Shown: positions 33,817-42,273 of the stretch, in pieces
Position numbering within the stretch: the stretch's first letter is position 1
How the letters are laid out: each line of letters starts with the position of its first letter
NCBI RefSeq assembly: GCF_029893585.1
Contig: NZ_JARXYX010000028.1
Coordinates: 1 to 64,000, forward strand
Direction: 5' to 3'
Length of the DNA stretch: 64,000 nt
Source: Streptomyces sp. LBL
GTDB lineage: Bacteria > Actinomycetota > Actinomycetes > Streptomycetales > Streptomycetaceae
Translations under genes and position numbers: made by a program
Notes under the pieces: model-generated
Seen by the model: only the letters and a program-made list of their open reading frames with translations
Told to the model about the DNA's origin: nothing
Database searches by the model: none

Positions 33817-34553
33817 ACAGCCTCATCAAACTGGAACTCACCCGCGCCCTGCGCAACCGCAAGTTCCTGTTCTTCTCGGTGATCTACCCCTCGGTCCTGT
33901 TTCTGATCATCGCGGGCAACGCCGACAGGACCACGAAGGTCGACGGGACCGGCCTGACCCTCGCGACGTACATGATGGTCTCCATGGCCTCCTTCGGCGC
34001 CCTCACCGCCGTCCTGATGGGCAACAGTGAGCGCATCGCCAAGGAGCGGGAGGCCGGCTGGGTGCGGCAGCTGCGGCTGACCACGCTGCCGGGGCACGGC
34101 TATGTCCTCGCGAAGACCGCGAGTGCCGCGGTCGTGAGCCTTCCGTCCATCGTGATCGTCTTCGTCGTCGCCGGGGCCGTGAAGGACGTACGGCTGGACG
34201 CCTGGCAGTGGCTCGCGCTGACCGGCGCGATCTGGGCCGGCAGCCTCGTCTTCGCCGCGCTCGGCGTCGCCATCGGCTACCTCGCCAGCGGGGACGCGGT
34301 CCGCCCGATCACGATGCTGACCTACTTCGGCCTGTCGATGCTGGGTGGGCTGTGGATGCCGACGACGACGTTCCCGGCCTGGCTGCAGGACATCGCCGAG
34401 TGGCTGCCCACCCACGCGTACGCTGCGCTCGGGCAGGCGATCGAGCAGAGCCAGTCGCCCCACACCAAGGACATCACCCTCCTCGTCGTCTACTTCGCCC
34501 TGTTCGCGGGCGGGGCGGCGTGGCTGTACCGGAAGGACACGTTGAAGGCGTGA
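33813..34553 (+). CDS. ABC-2 type exporter permease (DrrB-like)
   Basis: A 246-residue membrane protein with six predicted helices. The start NSLIKLELTRALRNRKFLFF and the GGLWMPTTTFP segment near 185 are typical of ABC-2 permeases found next to LytTR- or DesK-type systems. The ATG/GTG at 33813 overlaps the ATPase stop. The end overlaps the GTG of the kinase gene, so four genes (ATPase, permease, kinase, regulator) form one coupled operon. The substrate cannot be told from sequence; lipids, peptides or drugs are all possible. Confidence 0.9.
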   Translation: MNSLIKLELTRALRNRKFLFFSVIYPSVLFLIIAGNADRTTKVDGTGLTLATYMMVSMASFGALTAVLMGNSERIAKEREAGWVRQLRLTTLPGHGYVLAKTASAAVVSLPSIVIVFVVAGAVKDVRLDAWQWLALTGAIWAGSLVFAALGVAIGYLASGDAVRPITMLTYFGLSMLGGLWMPTTTFPAWLQDIAEWLPTHAYAALGQAIEQSQSPHTKDITLLVVYFALFAGGAAWLYRKDTLKA

Positions 34554-35746
34554 GCGTCATGAGGCAGGGCCGTGCGGCCGGGGAGTTGCCGCTGATGCCC
34601 CTGGGGCAGTCTCCCCGCAGTCGGCGTGAACTGCTGCCCAAGGTGCTGTGGATCGGCGTCTGGCTGGTCTTCCTCAGCCCGCCGGTCCACGACCTGGCCT
34701 CCGGCCACCACACCACCGGCGGCACGGTGGCCGGCTGGCTGGGCCTGGCGGTCTTCGTCGGGACGTATCTGACCCTGGTGTTCCGGAACATGAGCAGGTC
34801 GTCGCTGCCGGCCCGGCTCGTCGGTGCCCTGATCGCCGTCCTCGGTGCGCTCGCCGTCCTGCTGAGCCTCACCCTCGGCCCGCACTGGCTCGGCCTCTTC
34901 GTGTACGTCGCCGTCGCCTGCGGCGCCACGCTCCCGCTGCGGGCGGCGTACTGGACGATCCCGCTGACCGCCGGCGCGATGACCCTGGTCGGCCTGCACG
35001 TCGGCGAGGACGAGGCGCTCGACCTGGTTCTCCTGGTCCTGCTCATCGGGTTCGCGATGACCGGCGTACGCCAACTCGTGCGGACCACCGTCGAGTTGCG
35101 CGAGGCCCGTGCCACGGTCGCCCAACTGGCGGCGAACGAGGAGCGGTTGCGCCTGGCCCGCGACCTGCACGATCTGCTCGGCCACTCCCTGTCCCTGATC
35201 ACCCTCAAGAGCGAGCTCGCGGGCCGGATGCTGCCTGCCCACCCCGAGAAGGCCGCCCAGCAGGTCGCCGACATCGAAGAGGTCAGCCGCCAGGCCCTGG
35301 TCGACGTCCGTGAGGCGGTCACCGGCTACCGCCGCCCCCGCCTGACCGCGGAACTCGCCGGCGTCCGGGTGGCCCTGACAGCGGCGGGCGTCACCGCCGT
35401 ACTGCCCGCCGACCCCGACCTCACCGGTGTCCCCGAGAAGAGCGAGTCGGCCCTCGCCTGGGCGCTGCGCGAGGCGGTCACCAACGTCGTACGGCACAGC
35501 GGCGCCCGCCGGTGCACGGTCGGTCTCGTCCGGCACCAGACCCTCGACGGGCCCGTCCTCGAACTCTCCGTCGAGGACGACGGCTCCGGCGGCTCGGGTG
35601 CCGGCCCCGGCAACGGTCTGGCCGGCCTCACCGAACGCCTGGAGAAGGCGGGCGGTTCCCTGGACGCGGCCGGGACCCGGCACGGCTTCCGCCTGGCCGC
35701 CCGCGTGCCCGTCGGCCCTTCGGCCGACGTAGGATCCGGCGCATGA
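34550..35746 (+). CDS. Two-component sensor histidine kinase (DesK/NarX-type, HisKA_3)
   Basis: A 398-residue kinase if started at the GTG overlapping the permease stop; an ATG three codons later (34559) is the alternative. Four to five membrane helices occupy about 28-165 with almost no extracellular domain, so it probably senses the membrane itself or a partner transporter. A coiled coil leads to the HisKA_3 phosphorylation helix (RLARDLHDLLGHSLS, His207). The ATPase domain has the N box (EAVTNVVRHS) and a short G box (GNGLAGLTERL). It pairs with the regulator at 35743. Confidence 0.92.
   Translation: MSVMRQGRAAGELPLMPLGQSPRSRRELLPKVLWIGVWLVFLSPPVHDLASGHHTTGGTVAGWLGLAVFVGTYLTLVFRNMSRSSLPARLVGALIAVLGALAVLLSLTLGPHWLGLFVYVAVACGATLPLRAAYWTIPLTAGAMTLVGLHVGEDEALDLVLLVLLIGFAMTGVRQLVRTTVELREARATVAQLAANEERLRLARDLHDLLGHSLSLITLKSELAGRMLPAHPEKAAQQVADIEEVSRQALVDVREAVTGYRRPRLTAELAGVRVALTAAGVTAVLPADPDLTGVPEKSESALAWALREAVTNVVRHSGARRCTVGLVRHQTLDGPVLELSVEDDGSGGSGAGPGNGLAGLTERLEKAGGSLDAAGTRHGFRLAARVPVGPSADVGSGA
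35730..35735 (+). promoter_or_regulatory. Perfect TAGGAT -10 box before the response-regulator gene
   Basis: TAGGAT, the Streptomyces housekeeping -10 consensus, lies inside the 3' end of the kinase gene, exactly seven bases before the regulator ATG. It could drive a separate leaderless transcript of the regulator. No clear -35 is seen. Confidence 0.45.
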
Positions 35747-36357
35747 CCCGCACGATCAAGGTGCTGCTCGCCGAGGACCAGTCGATGGTCCGCGAGGCCC
35801 TGGCCGCACTGCTCGGCCTCGAGGACGACATCGAGGTGATCGCCCAGGTGGCTCGCGGCGACGAGGTACTGGCCGCCGCCCGGGCACACGCGGTGGACGT
35901 GGCCCTCCTGGACATCGAGATGCCGGGCGCCACCGGCATCGAGGCCGCCGCGCAACTCCACCGGGAACTCCCGGAGTTGAAGCTGGTCGTCCTCACCACC
36001 TTCGGCCGCCCCGGCTACCTCCGCAGCGCCATGGAAGCCGGCGCCGACGCCTTCCTCGTCAAGGACGCCCCCGCCGCCCAACTGGCGGCAGCGGTCCGCA
36101 AGGTCCTGGCGGGCGAACGGGTCATCGACCCGACGCTGGCGGCGGCGGCCCTGGCGGAGGGCGCGAACCCCCTGACGGACAGGGAGCGGGAGGTGCTGCG
36201 GGCGGCTGCGGACGGTTCCACGAACGCGGAACTGGCAGTGACCCTGCACCTCTCCCAGGGCACGGTCCGCAACTACCTCTCGACGGCCATCCAGAAACTG
36301 GCGGTACGGAACAGGGCGGAGGCGGTGCGGATCGCACGGGAGAAGGGGTGGCTGTAG
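35743..36357 (+). CDS. Two-component response regulator (NarL/LuxR family, DesR-like)
   Basis: A 204-residue regulator. The receiver domain (residues 1-120) has the acidic pair E10/D11, phospho-acceptor Asp57 (LLDIEMPG) and Lys107 (LVKDAP). The LuxR-type helix-turn-helix is at about 142-200 (LTDREREVLRAAADGSTNAELA, then GTVRNYLSTAIQKL). The start overlaps the kinase stop (ATGA). It likely controls the upstream ABC exporter genes, as in DesKR-type systems, where the kinase senses membrane state. Confidence 0.94.
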   Translation: MTRTIKVLLAEDQSMVREALAALLGLEDDIEVIAQVARGDEVLAAARAHAVDVALLDIEMPGATGIEAAAQLHRELPELKLVVLTTFGRPGYLRSAMEAGADAFLVKDAPAAQLAAAVRKVLAGERVIDPTLAAAALAEGANPLTDREREVLRAAADGSTNAELAVTLHLSQGTVRNYLSTAIQKLAVRNRAEAVRIAREKGWL

Positions 36358-36390
36358 TCGGCCTGGCCGTATGCGGCTTGGTCGTAGCCG

Positions 36391-36520
36391 GTCTGGCCGC
36401 AGCCGACCTGTAGCCGGTTTGGCCGCAGCCGACCTGTAGCCGGTCTGGCCGCAGCCGACCTGGCCGTAGTCGGCCTGCAAGCCGGCCTGGTCGTAGTCGG
36501 CCTGCAAGCCGGCCCGGTCG
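36391..36520. repeat. 26- and 27-base tandem repeats after the regulator gene
   Basis: Three copies of a 26-base unit (36391-36416, 36417-36442, 36443-36468, rich in GGCCGCAGCCGACC) are followed by two copies of a related 27-base unit (36461-36487 and 36488-36514, containing GTAGTCGGCCTGCAAGCC). Degenerate copies reach from about 36355 to 36570. The repeats fill the gap between convergent genes. Confidence 0.85.
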
Positions 36521-36595
36521 TAGGCCCCTGGTCCGTAGCCCCTCGTCGTAGCCGCCCGGTCGCAGCCGTCCTTGGGGGCGCAGGACTGTGGAGAC

Positions 36596-37447
36596 TCAGT
36601 TCAGCATCGCCCGAGCCGCGTGCGCCTGCTGCCGTACCCGTGCCGCAGCCGCTTCGTCCACGGGCACCACCACGTCGGCGTACGCCTCCAACTCCTCGGC
36701 CCCCGCCACGAAGTCCCCCCGCTGAACCAGCAACTGCGCCCGCTCGTAGCGCAACCGAGCCGGATGAGACGGCAACAGCAACGCCAGCTCCACGGCCCAC
36801 AGCGACACGTCCGACCGCTCCGGCCGAGCCGCGGCCCACGCCCGGACGTTGTTCAGGATCCGCGAGACGACCTCCAAAGGCTCCGCGGGACCGAGCATCG
36901 ACGGATCCAACGCCGCCCCCGTGGCCCCTGCGACCAGCACCTCCGCGTCGGGTCCCGTCAACACCCGCCCCCCGTCGAAGGGATCGACGAGAACCTGCTC
37001 GTCAGGCGGTCCGAAGCCGACGACGAAGTGCCCCGGCAGCGCCACCCCGTACACCGGCGCCCCCGCCCTGCGCGCCACCTCCAGCCATACCACCGACAGC
37101 AGGATCGGCAGCCCGCGCCGCCGCCGCAGCACCTCGTGCAGCAACGACGACTCCAGCCGCTGATAGTCCGCGGCAGCGCCGCGATACCCGCGCCGCTCCC
37201 CGAGCAGCTCACCCAGCGCCACCGCCCAGGATCGCGGCCCGCCCGGCCGGAACGGCAGCTGTCCGGCCAGCTCGTCCAGCTCGATCTGCGCGGCGTCCAT
37301 ACCGGCCTCGTCCAGGGTCCCGTCCGCCTCCGCGCCCACCAGCAGACACAGGGCGGACAGGTCGGGCCGTTCGGAACGGGCCTCTTCGGCGAACCGTCGG
37401 CGCAGTTCCGCGGAGCGTTCGGGCGGCGGGGGGCAGGGGGGACGCAT
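36596..37447 (-). CDS. SirB1/transglutaminase-like family protein
   Basis: A 283-residue protein with the Transglut_core2 pattern: LLHEVLRRRRGLPILLSVVW, then VYGVALPGHFVVGF, then LVDPFDGG, and TPR-like helices at the C terminus (ERAQLLVQRGDFVAG). Cys, the catalytic residue of true transglutaminases, is not seen at the usual place, so it is probably a scaffold or substrate-binding protein. It is cytoplasmic, with no signal. The ATG at 37447 is used; a GTG about 20 bases upstream is possible. It lies downstream of the acetyltransferase gene on the same strand. Confidence 0.82.
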   Translation of the reverse strand: MRPPCPPPPERSAELRRRFAEEARSERPDLSALCLLVGAEADGTLDEAGMDAAQIELDELAGQLPFRPGGPRSWAVALGELLGERRGYRGAAADYQRLESSLLHEVLRRRRGLPILLSVVWLEVARRAGAPVYGVALPGHFVVGFGPPDEQVLVDPFDGGRVLTGPDAEVLVAGATGAALDPSMLGPAEPLEVVSRILNNVRAWAAARPERSDVSLWAVELALLLPSHPARLRYERAQLLVQRGDFVAGAEELEAYADVVVPVDEAAAARVRQQAHAARAMLN

Positions 37448-37473
37448 AGAAGGCTGGTGCCCTTTCACGGCGA

Positions 37474-38529
37474 TCAGTACCGTTCGGTTCCGGCGGTTCC
37501 GGCGGTTCCTGCCGTTCGGGCGGTTCCTGCCGTCCCGGGTGCGCGGTAGTGGTGGTACGCGTGATGCGTGGAGAACCCCATCCCGGCGTACAGCTTCCGA
37601 GCCGCCGCGTTGTCCGTCTCGACCTGGAGCCACGCGGCCGAGGCACCCTCGTCGAGCGCCCGCCGGGCCAGCGCGGCCATCACGGCGGTGGCCAGCCCTC
37701 GCCGCCGCTGCCCGGGATCCACCTCGACGGCGGCGAAGCCGGCCCACCGCCCGTCGACGACACACCGCCCGATGGCCGCGGGGGCAGCACCCTCCGCCGT
37801 GCCGGGCACCGTCGCGAACCACACCGACGGACCGCTCCCCAGCACCTTCAGGGCCACCTCGCTCACCCCCTTGCGCTGGTAGCGCGCGAGCCACGCCTCG
37901 TCGGCAGCCCGGGACAGCACCACGCCACCTGGCTCGCCCCGGTCGGCGACCGGCGCCGGCGCGCCGATCCACAGCTCGGCTGTCACCTCCCGTATCCAGC
38001 CCCGCCGCTCCAGCTCCGCGCCCAGCAGTTCCTGCGTGCCCTCCGCGCCCGTCGCCGTCTGTACGCGGGCGGGCAGCCCACGGTCGCCGTACCACTGTCG
38101 TACGACGGTCAGGGCCTCGTCGAGGGGGAGGCCGGGGGCGCCCAGGGGCAGCACCGAGTTGGCCCGGCGGGTGAACCCGTCGGCTGCCCGCAGCTCCCAT
38201 TCCCCGAGCGGCTCGCTCTCCACCGGACGCCAGGCGCGGGCGGCGACGCGCGCCAGTTCCTCGTAGGAGGCCGCAGGGCCCCGTCGACGGGCCGGTGCGG
38301 CCGGTACGACCTTGCCCGCGACCAGGGAGGATTCCGGAATGCGGACACTCTGGCCGTCCCGGCGCGTGATCATCAGCACGCCTTCGTCCCAAGATGTGAG
38401 AACACCCACGGTGTCGGTGAACTTTTCGTCCATCATCCCCGGTTCGCCCAGGCGCCGGACGGACACCCGTTTGCCCACGTCAGCCGCGGAGATGCGGACC
38501 ACGAGACGTCCTGTCGCAGAGATTTCCAC
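37474..38529 (-). CDS. GNAT N-acetyltransferase with N-terminal extension
   Basis: A 351-residue protein. GTG 38529 is chosen: AGGAGGGG lies about 10 bases upstream and the start EISATGRLVVRI suits the family. Residues 1-85 form a beta-rich N-terminal domain, about 90-200 a helical degenerate GNAT-like part, and 205-330 a canonical GNAT domain with the acetyl-CoA loop QRRRGLATAVM. The C-terminal tail is a GTA/RTA repeat. The gene is divergent from fdxA, which I recall as a conserved arrangement in Streptomyces. The substrate is unknown. Confidence 0.86.
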   Translation of the reverse strand: MEISATGRLVVRISAADVGKRVSVRRLGEPGMMDEKFTDTVGVLTSWDEGVLMITRRDGQSVRIPESSLVAGKVVPAAPARRRGPAASYEELARVAARAWRPVESEPLGEWELRAADGFTRRANSVLPLGAPGLPLDEALTVVRQWYGDRGLPARVQTATGAEGTQELLGAELERRGWIREVTAELWIGAPAPVADRGEPGGVVLSRAADEAWLARYQRKGVSEVALKVLGSGPSVWFATVPGTAEGAAPAAIGRCVVDGRWAGFAAVEVDPGQRRRGLATAVMAALARRALDEGASAAWLQVETDNAAARKLYAGMGFSTHHAYHHYRAPGTAGTARTAGTAGTAGTERY

Positions 38530-38669
38530 AGTCAGTTCACCCCTCCTGTTCGGATCTTGCCCAAGAACGGAGATACTAGGGGCGGGCATCGACGACGCCG
38601 CGCTCCCGCGCGCCAGGTGGCGGAGCCTGAAGACGGCTCGCCAGCGCCCTATCGAGGAGGAACGACAGC

Positions 38670-38993
38670 GTGACCTACGTCATCGCGCAGCCTTGTGTAG
38701 ACCTTAAGGACAAGGCGTGCATCGAGGAGTGTCCGGTCGACTGCATCTACGAGGGTAAGCGGTCCTTGTACATCCACCCGGACGAATGCGTCGACTGTGG
38801 GGCCTGTGAGCCGGTCTGCCCGGTCGAGGCGATCTTCTACGAGGACGACACTCCCGAGGAGTGGAAGGACTACTACAAGGCGAACGTCGAGTTCTTCGAC
38901 GAGCTCGGCTCGCCCGGTGGAGCCAGCAAGCTGGGCCTGATCGAGCGCGACCACCCCTTCATTTCCGCGCTTCCGCCGCAGGCCACCGAGTAG
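38670..38993 (+). CDS. fdxA: 7Fe ferredoxin FdxA/FdxC
   Basis: A 107-residue ferredoxin with a GTG start and GAGGAGG ribosome site. Cys9, Cys17, Cys21 and Cys25 in the first half, and Cys40, Cys43, Cys46 and Cys50 in the second, give one [3Fe-4S] and one [4Fe-4S] cluster, as in actinobacterial seven-iron ferredoxins. The C-terminal extension (EEWKDYYKANVEFFDELGSPGGA) is typical. It donates electrons to cytochrome P450s or oxidoreductases. It is directly upstream of dapC, the same order as fdxC-dapC in M. tuberculosis. Confidence 0.96.
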   Translation: MTYVIAQPCVDLKDKACIEECPVDCIYEGKRSLYIHPDECVDCGACEPVCPVEAIFYEDDTPEEWKDYYKANVEFFDELGSPGGASKLGLIERDHPFISALPPQATE

Positions 38994-39022
38994 TCCCGCG
39001 GGCGGCCCGCAAAACCAGTGCC

Positions 39023-39076
39023 GCCTCGGTCCCGTACGGCCAGATCGTTTGTCTGATCGCCGTACGGGACCGAGGC
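39023..39076 (+). terminator. Large hairpin between fdxA and dapC
   Basis: GCCTCGGTCCCGTACGGC at 39023-39040 pairs perfectly over 18 bp with 39059-39076 around an 18-base loop. It follows the fdxA stop by 30 bases and probably ends that transcript or partly isolates dapC from it. Confidence 0.85.
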
Positions 39077-39110
39077 GTTTGCCGTACCGAAGAAAGTGAG
39101 CCTGTACACC

Positions 39111-40205
39111 GTGTCCGCAGTCTCCGATCGCCTGCCCGCCTTCCCCTGGGACAAGCTGGTGCCGTACAAGACGACGGCCTCCGCACACCCGGACGGCATC
39201 GTCGACCTGTCCGTCGGCACTCCGGTCGACCCGGTCCCCGAGCTGATCCAGAAGGCGCTCGTCGACGCGGCGGACTCGCCCGGTTATCCGACGGTCTGGG
39301 GCACCCCCGCGCTGCGTGACGCGATCACCGGCTGGCTGGAGCGCCGCCTGGGCGCCCGCGAGGTCACCCACCGGCACGTCCTGCCGATCGTCGGTTCCAA
39401 GGAACTCGTCGCCTGGCTCCCCACCCAGCTGGGCCTCGGCCCCGGCGACCGGGTGGCCCACCCGCGCCTGGCCTACCCGACCTACGAGGTCGGCGCCCGC
39501 CTCGCCCGCGCGGACTACGAGGTCTACGACGACCCGACGCGGTTGGACCCGGCCGGCCTGAAGCTGCTCTGGCTCAACTCGCCGTCCAACCCCACCGGCA
39601 AGGTCCTGTCGAAGGACGAGCTGACCCGGATCGTCGCCTGGGCGCGTGAGCACGGCGTCCTGCTCTTCTCCGACGAGTGCTACCTGGAGCTGGGCTGGGA
39701 GGCCGACCCGGTCTCGGTGCTGCACCCGGACGTGAACGGCGGCTCGTACGAGGGCATCGTCGCGGTCCACTCCCTGTCCAAGCGCTCCAACCTGGCCGGT
39801 TACCGGGCCGCGTTCCTCGCGGGCGACCCGGCCGTCCTGGCGCCCCTGCTGGAGATCCGCAAGCACGGCGGCATGATGACCTCGGCGCCGACCCAGGCCG
39901 CGGTCGTGGCGGCCCTCGGCGACGACGCCCACGTCCGTGAGCAGCGGGAGCGGTACGCGGCCCGCCGCACCCTCCTGCGCGAGGCGCTGCTCGCCCACGG
40001 CTTCCGTATCGAGCACAGCGAGGCCAGCCTCTATCTGTGGGCCACGCGGGACGAGTCCTGCTGGGAGACCGTGGCGCACCTGGCCGAGCTGGGCATCCTG
40101 GTGGCGCCGGGCGACTTCTACGGCGAGGCGGGCGCGAGGTTCGTCCGCGTGGCGCTGACGGCGACGGACGAGCGGGTGCGGGCGGCCGTGGAGCGGCTGA
40201 CGTGA
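39111..40205 (+). CDS. dapC: N-succinyldiaminopimelate aminotransferase DapC
   Basis: A 364-residue PLP enzyme (fold type I aminotransferase) that makes N-succinyl-LL-2,6-diaminopimelate in lysine and peptidoglycan synthesis. The GTG at 39111 gives the usual MSAVSDRLPAFPWDKL start; an in-frame GTG at 39096 would add five residues. The substrate loop is VGTPVDPVP, and the PLP lysine is in HSLSKRSNLAGYRAAF (Lys about 227). FSDECYLELGWE carries the Asp that contacts the pyridine nitrogen. It works with dapE at 42274, 2 kb downstream. Confidence 0.95.
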   Translation: MSAVSDRLPAFPWDKLVPYKTTASAHPDGIVDLSVGTPVDPVPELIQKALVDAADSPGYPTVWGTPALRDAITGWLERRLGAREVTHRHVLPIVGSKELVAWLPTQLGLGPGDRVAHPRLAYPTYEVGARLARADYEVYDDPTRLDPAGLKLLWLNSPSNPTGKVLSKDELTRIVAWAREHGVLLFSDECYLELGWEADPVSVLHPDVNGGSYEGIVAVHSLSKRSNLAGYRAAFLAGDPAVLAPLLEIRKHGGMMTSAPTQAAVVAALGDDAHVREQRERYAARRTLLREALLAHGFRIEHSEASLYLWATRDESCWETVAHLAELGILVAPGDFYGEAGARFVRVALTATDERVRAAVERLT

Positions 40206-40220
40206 CGTAGGCAGACGCGA

Positions 40221-40258
40221 AACGGCGGGGTCCAGGTGGAAACCTGGACCCCGCCGTT
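40221..40258 (+). terminator. dapC terminator
   Basis: A 17-bp perfect stem (40221-40237 with 40242-40258; arm AACGGCGGGGTCCAGGT) with a GGAA loop starts 16 bases after the dapC stop. It is very stable. Confidence 0.9.
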
Positions 40259-40261
40259 GCA

Positions 40262-40455
40262 TCAATCGGCTGCCGAGCCGGCCGCGGCCGAGGGATGCCG
40301 GCCGAGGGATGCCGGCCGAGCGCGTGAGCCGAGCGGTGCCGACCGAGCACGCGGGCCGTGCGTGGCGGGCGCGTGCATAGGCCGTGCGTGGCGGCCGACT
40401 GCGTAGGCCGTGCGTGGCGGCCGAGTGAGCGCGCGGGCCGTCCGTGGTGGCCGGG
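40262..40455. repeat. Degenerate GGCCGTGCGTGGCGG repeat
   Basis: The motif GCCGTGCGTGGCGG recurs at about 21-35 base intervals between 40357 and 40450, preceded by GCCGAGGGATGCCGGCC duplications near 40285-40320. It lies between the dapC terminator and the convergent gene at 40460. Confidence 0.7.
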
Positions 40456-40459
40456 TGGG

Positions 40460-40909
40460 TCAGCCGAGCGGGAGGCTCTTCACCGGCAGCTGGTCGGCCG
40501 TCGGCAGGCCGCCCTTGGTCAGGGAGTCCGTCGGCAGCCCGCCCTTCGTCGCGGTCTTCGACGTGTCGCCGACGACGTCCCCGGCGGAGCCCGCCACGTC
40601 ACCCGCCGCCTTCTGTACCGCGGGCGCCGCCTGCTTCACGGCCTTGCCGCCGGTCTTGCCCACGGCCGGCACCGCCTTCTTGACGGTGTTGCCGCCGGTG
40701 TCACCCGCGGTGCCGGCCAGGTTCTGCGCCGCACCGTCGACGGTGTTGCCGACGCTCGCCCCGTCCAGGGCGGTCAGCCCACCGAGGTTCGGGGCGGCGG
40801 GCAGCTGGGGGGCCGCGCCGGCGGAGCCGGCCGCACCGACCCCAGCGGCCGCTCCCGCAGCGACGAGCAGCGCGGCACGGGCGATCCGTCGGGTCAGGGG
40901 GAGGGACAT
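40460..40909 (-). CDS. Small secreted Ala/Gly-rich protein
   Basis: A 149-residue protein. Residues 1-33 are a Sec signal (RRIARAALLVAAGAAAGVGAAG, cleavage near AGA/AP). The mature part is low-complexity and of near-heptad character (VKKAVPAVGKTGGKAVKQAAPAV), with repeated KGGLPT motifs near the end. AAGGAG lies before the ATG. There are no cysteines or catalytic motifs. I do not recognise a function. Similar short secreted Ala-rich proteins are common in Streptomyces. Confidence 0.8.
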   Translation of the reverse strand: MSLPLTRRIARAALLVAAGAAAGVGAAGSAGAAPQLPAAPNLGGLTALDGASVGNTVDGAAQNLAGTAGDTGGNTVKKAVPAVGKTGGKAVKQAAPAVQKAAGDVAGSAGDVVGDTSKTATKGGLPTDSLTKGGLPTADQLPVKSLPLG

Positions 40910-41181
40910 GTTGCTCCTTGGACGGGAGGAAAACGATCTCGGACGCCGTGAATACCGCTCGAAGCCCGGGAAAGTTGCGGCGGGTCAACCTAAAGAGTTG
41001 GCAATGTGTCGCATTATCGGCTGTGGATAAAAGCGGACAAAAACGCCCGGTCTGAAAGCCCGCCGAGTCCTTTCGGCCCTTCGCTCCCAAGGGTTTTCAC
41101 CGACGGGGAGTGACGGGGCGAAAGCCTGCGCACACTCCGCCCGAACCCGGCGGCCGTAACGCTCCCGAGTGAGTCCTCGTA

Positions 41182-42189
41182 CTACTGCGCCGTCACGATC
41201 CGGACCGCGCCCGCGTCCTTCTCCGTCGGCTTCCCCGTCTGCTCGTCCGTGCCGGCGGAGCCCGCCGTGTCCGCCGGACGCCACCGGCTGTCGGTGTTCC
41301 CGGCGACCCACTGCCGGCCGGCGTACGAGACGCGTTCGATGTGCAGGGCGGAGGCGTTGGCGACCGCCCAGTGCGCCAGCTGCCAGCCGCGCTCCCGTCG
41401 GCCCCGGCCGGAGCCCGGGATCGTCTCCCCGGTCACCGGCAGCGTCACGGTCCGTCCGCCGCCGGTGGCGCTCGCGGAGGGCGTCGGCGTGGGCGTGGGC
41501 GTCGACCCGGCGCCCACCTCGGCGGCGGCCGACTCCAGCACGTCCCGCCCGAAGTCCCGTACGAGGGCGGAGCGCACCGCGTTCGGACCGGTGGCCTGGT
41601 CGGCGGCCGGGCGCCCCGCACAGGTCAGCGCGGCCGCCGACCGGCCGGTGAGGGCGGCGGCGAGCATCGTGGCGTCCGGCTCGTGCTTGGCGTACGCCGT
41701 CGGAAAGCCGCTGCGCTGCACACGCTGCGCGGCGACGGTCAGCGGGAGGTCCATGTAGTCCGGCACCTTGGCCAGGTGCGTGTAGAAGGCGCCCGCCGAG
41801 TGCGTCGGGTCCATGATCTCCGCCGGTGTGCCCCAGCCCTGCGAGGGCCGCTGCTGGAACAGACCGAGCGAGTCACGGTCGCCATGCCTGATGTTGCGCA
41901 GACCCGACTCCTGGAGCGCCGTCGCGAGCGCTATCGTCACCGCCCGCTGGGGCATCCCGCGGCCGGTACCGACGGCCGTGATCTTCGCCGCGTTCACCGC
42001 CTGCTCCGGGGTGAACTCGTACGTCGCTCCGGTGCTCCCGTCCGCGACGACCTTGCATCCCGGTGTACGCCCGCCTCCGGTGACGTACTGCACCAGGAGG
42101 TAACCCGCGACGGCGCACAGGGTCACGAAGGCCGCCCCGAAACGGAAGAGGCGGCCGCGACGCTTGGGACGAGGGGACTGCTCTGGCAT
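41182..42189 (-). CDS. Membrane-anchored lysozyme-like protein
   Basis: A 335-residue protein. A basic N terminus is followed by one membrane helix (about 17-37), so the rest is outside. Residues about 55-190 contain AVTIALATALQESGLRNIRHGDRDSLGLFQQRPS, a lytic-transglycosylase/lysozyme-like fold signature with Glu (QES) in the catalytic position and SLGLFQQRPSQGWGT as the substrate loop. A Thr/Pro-rich linker (TPTPTPTPSA) leads to a C-terminal domain (WQLAHWAVANASALHI). Databases often label this family misleadingly as heavy-metal transporter. It probably acts on or binds peptidoglycan. It is divergent from dapE. Confidence 0.82.
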   Translation of the reverse strand: MPEQSPRPKRRGRLFRFGAAFVTLCAVAGYLLVQYVTGGGRTPGCKVVADGSTGATYEFTPEQAVNAAKITAVGTGRGMPQRAVTIALATALQESGLRNIRHGDRDSLGLFQQRPSQGWGTPAEIMDPTHSAGAFYTHLAKVPDYMDLPLTVAAQRVQRSGFPTAYAKHEPDATMLAAALTGRSAAALTCAGRPAADQATGPNAVRSALVRDFGRDVLESAAAEVGAGSTPTPTPTPSASATGGGRTVTLPVTGETIPGSGRGRRERGWQLAHWAVANASALHIERVSYAGRQWVAGNTDSRWRPADTAGSAGTDEQTGKPTEKDAGAVRIVTAQ

Positions 42190-42260
42190 CCGCACAAGAT
42201 ACTGGAGGGTTCTGTGTCCGCGGTGCCAGGAGCGGACAGTTGGCCGACCGCCCCGGGCGC

Positions 42261-42266
42261 TAGGGT
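42261..42266 (+). promoter_or_regulatory. Probable -10 box of dapE (leaderless)
   Basis: TAGGGT lies seven bases before the dapE ATG, and no ribosome site precedes the start. TTGGCC at 42240-42245 is a possible -35 with a short 15-base spacer. Confidence 0.5.
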
Positions 42267-42273
42267 CGACAGC

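Noticed and set aside
38530..38669. Promoter boxes for fdxA
   Set aside because: Several weak -35/-10 pairs could be drawn (for example TTCGGA with GATACT) but none stood out enough to report as a feature.
39023..39076. Large inverted repeat after fdxA considered as a small RNA gene
   Set aside because: It is simply placed as a terminator after fdxA, with no promoter-like sequence of its own.
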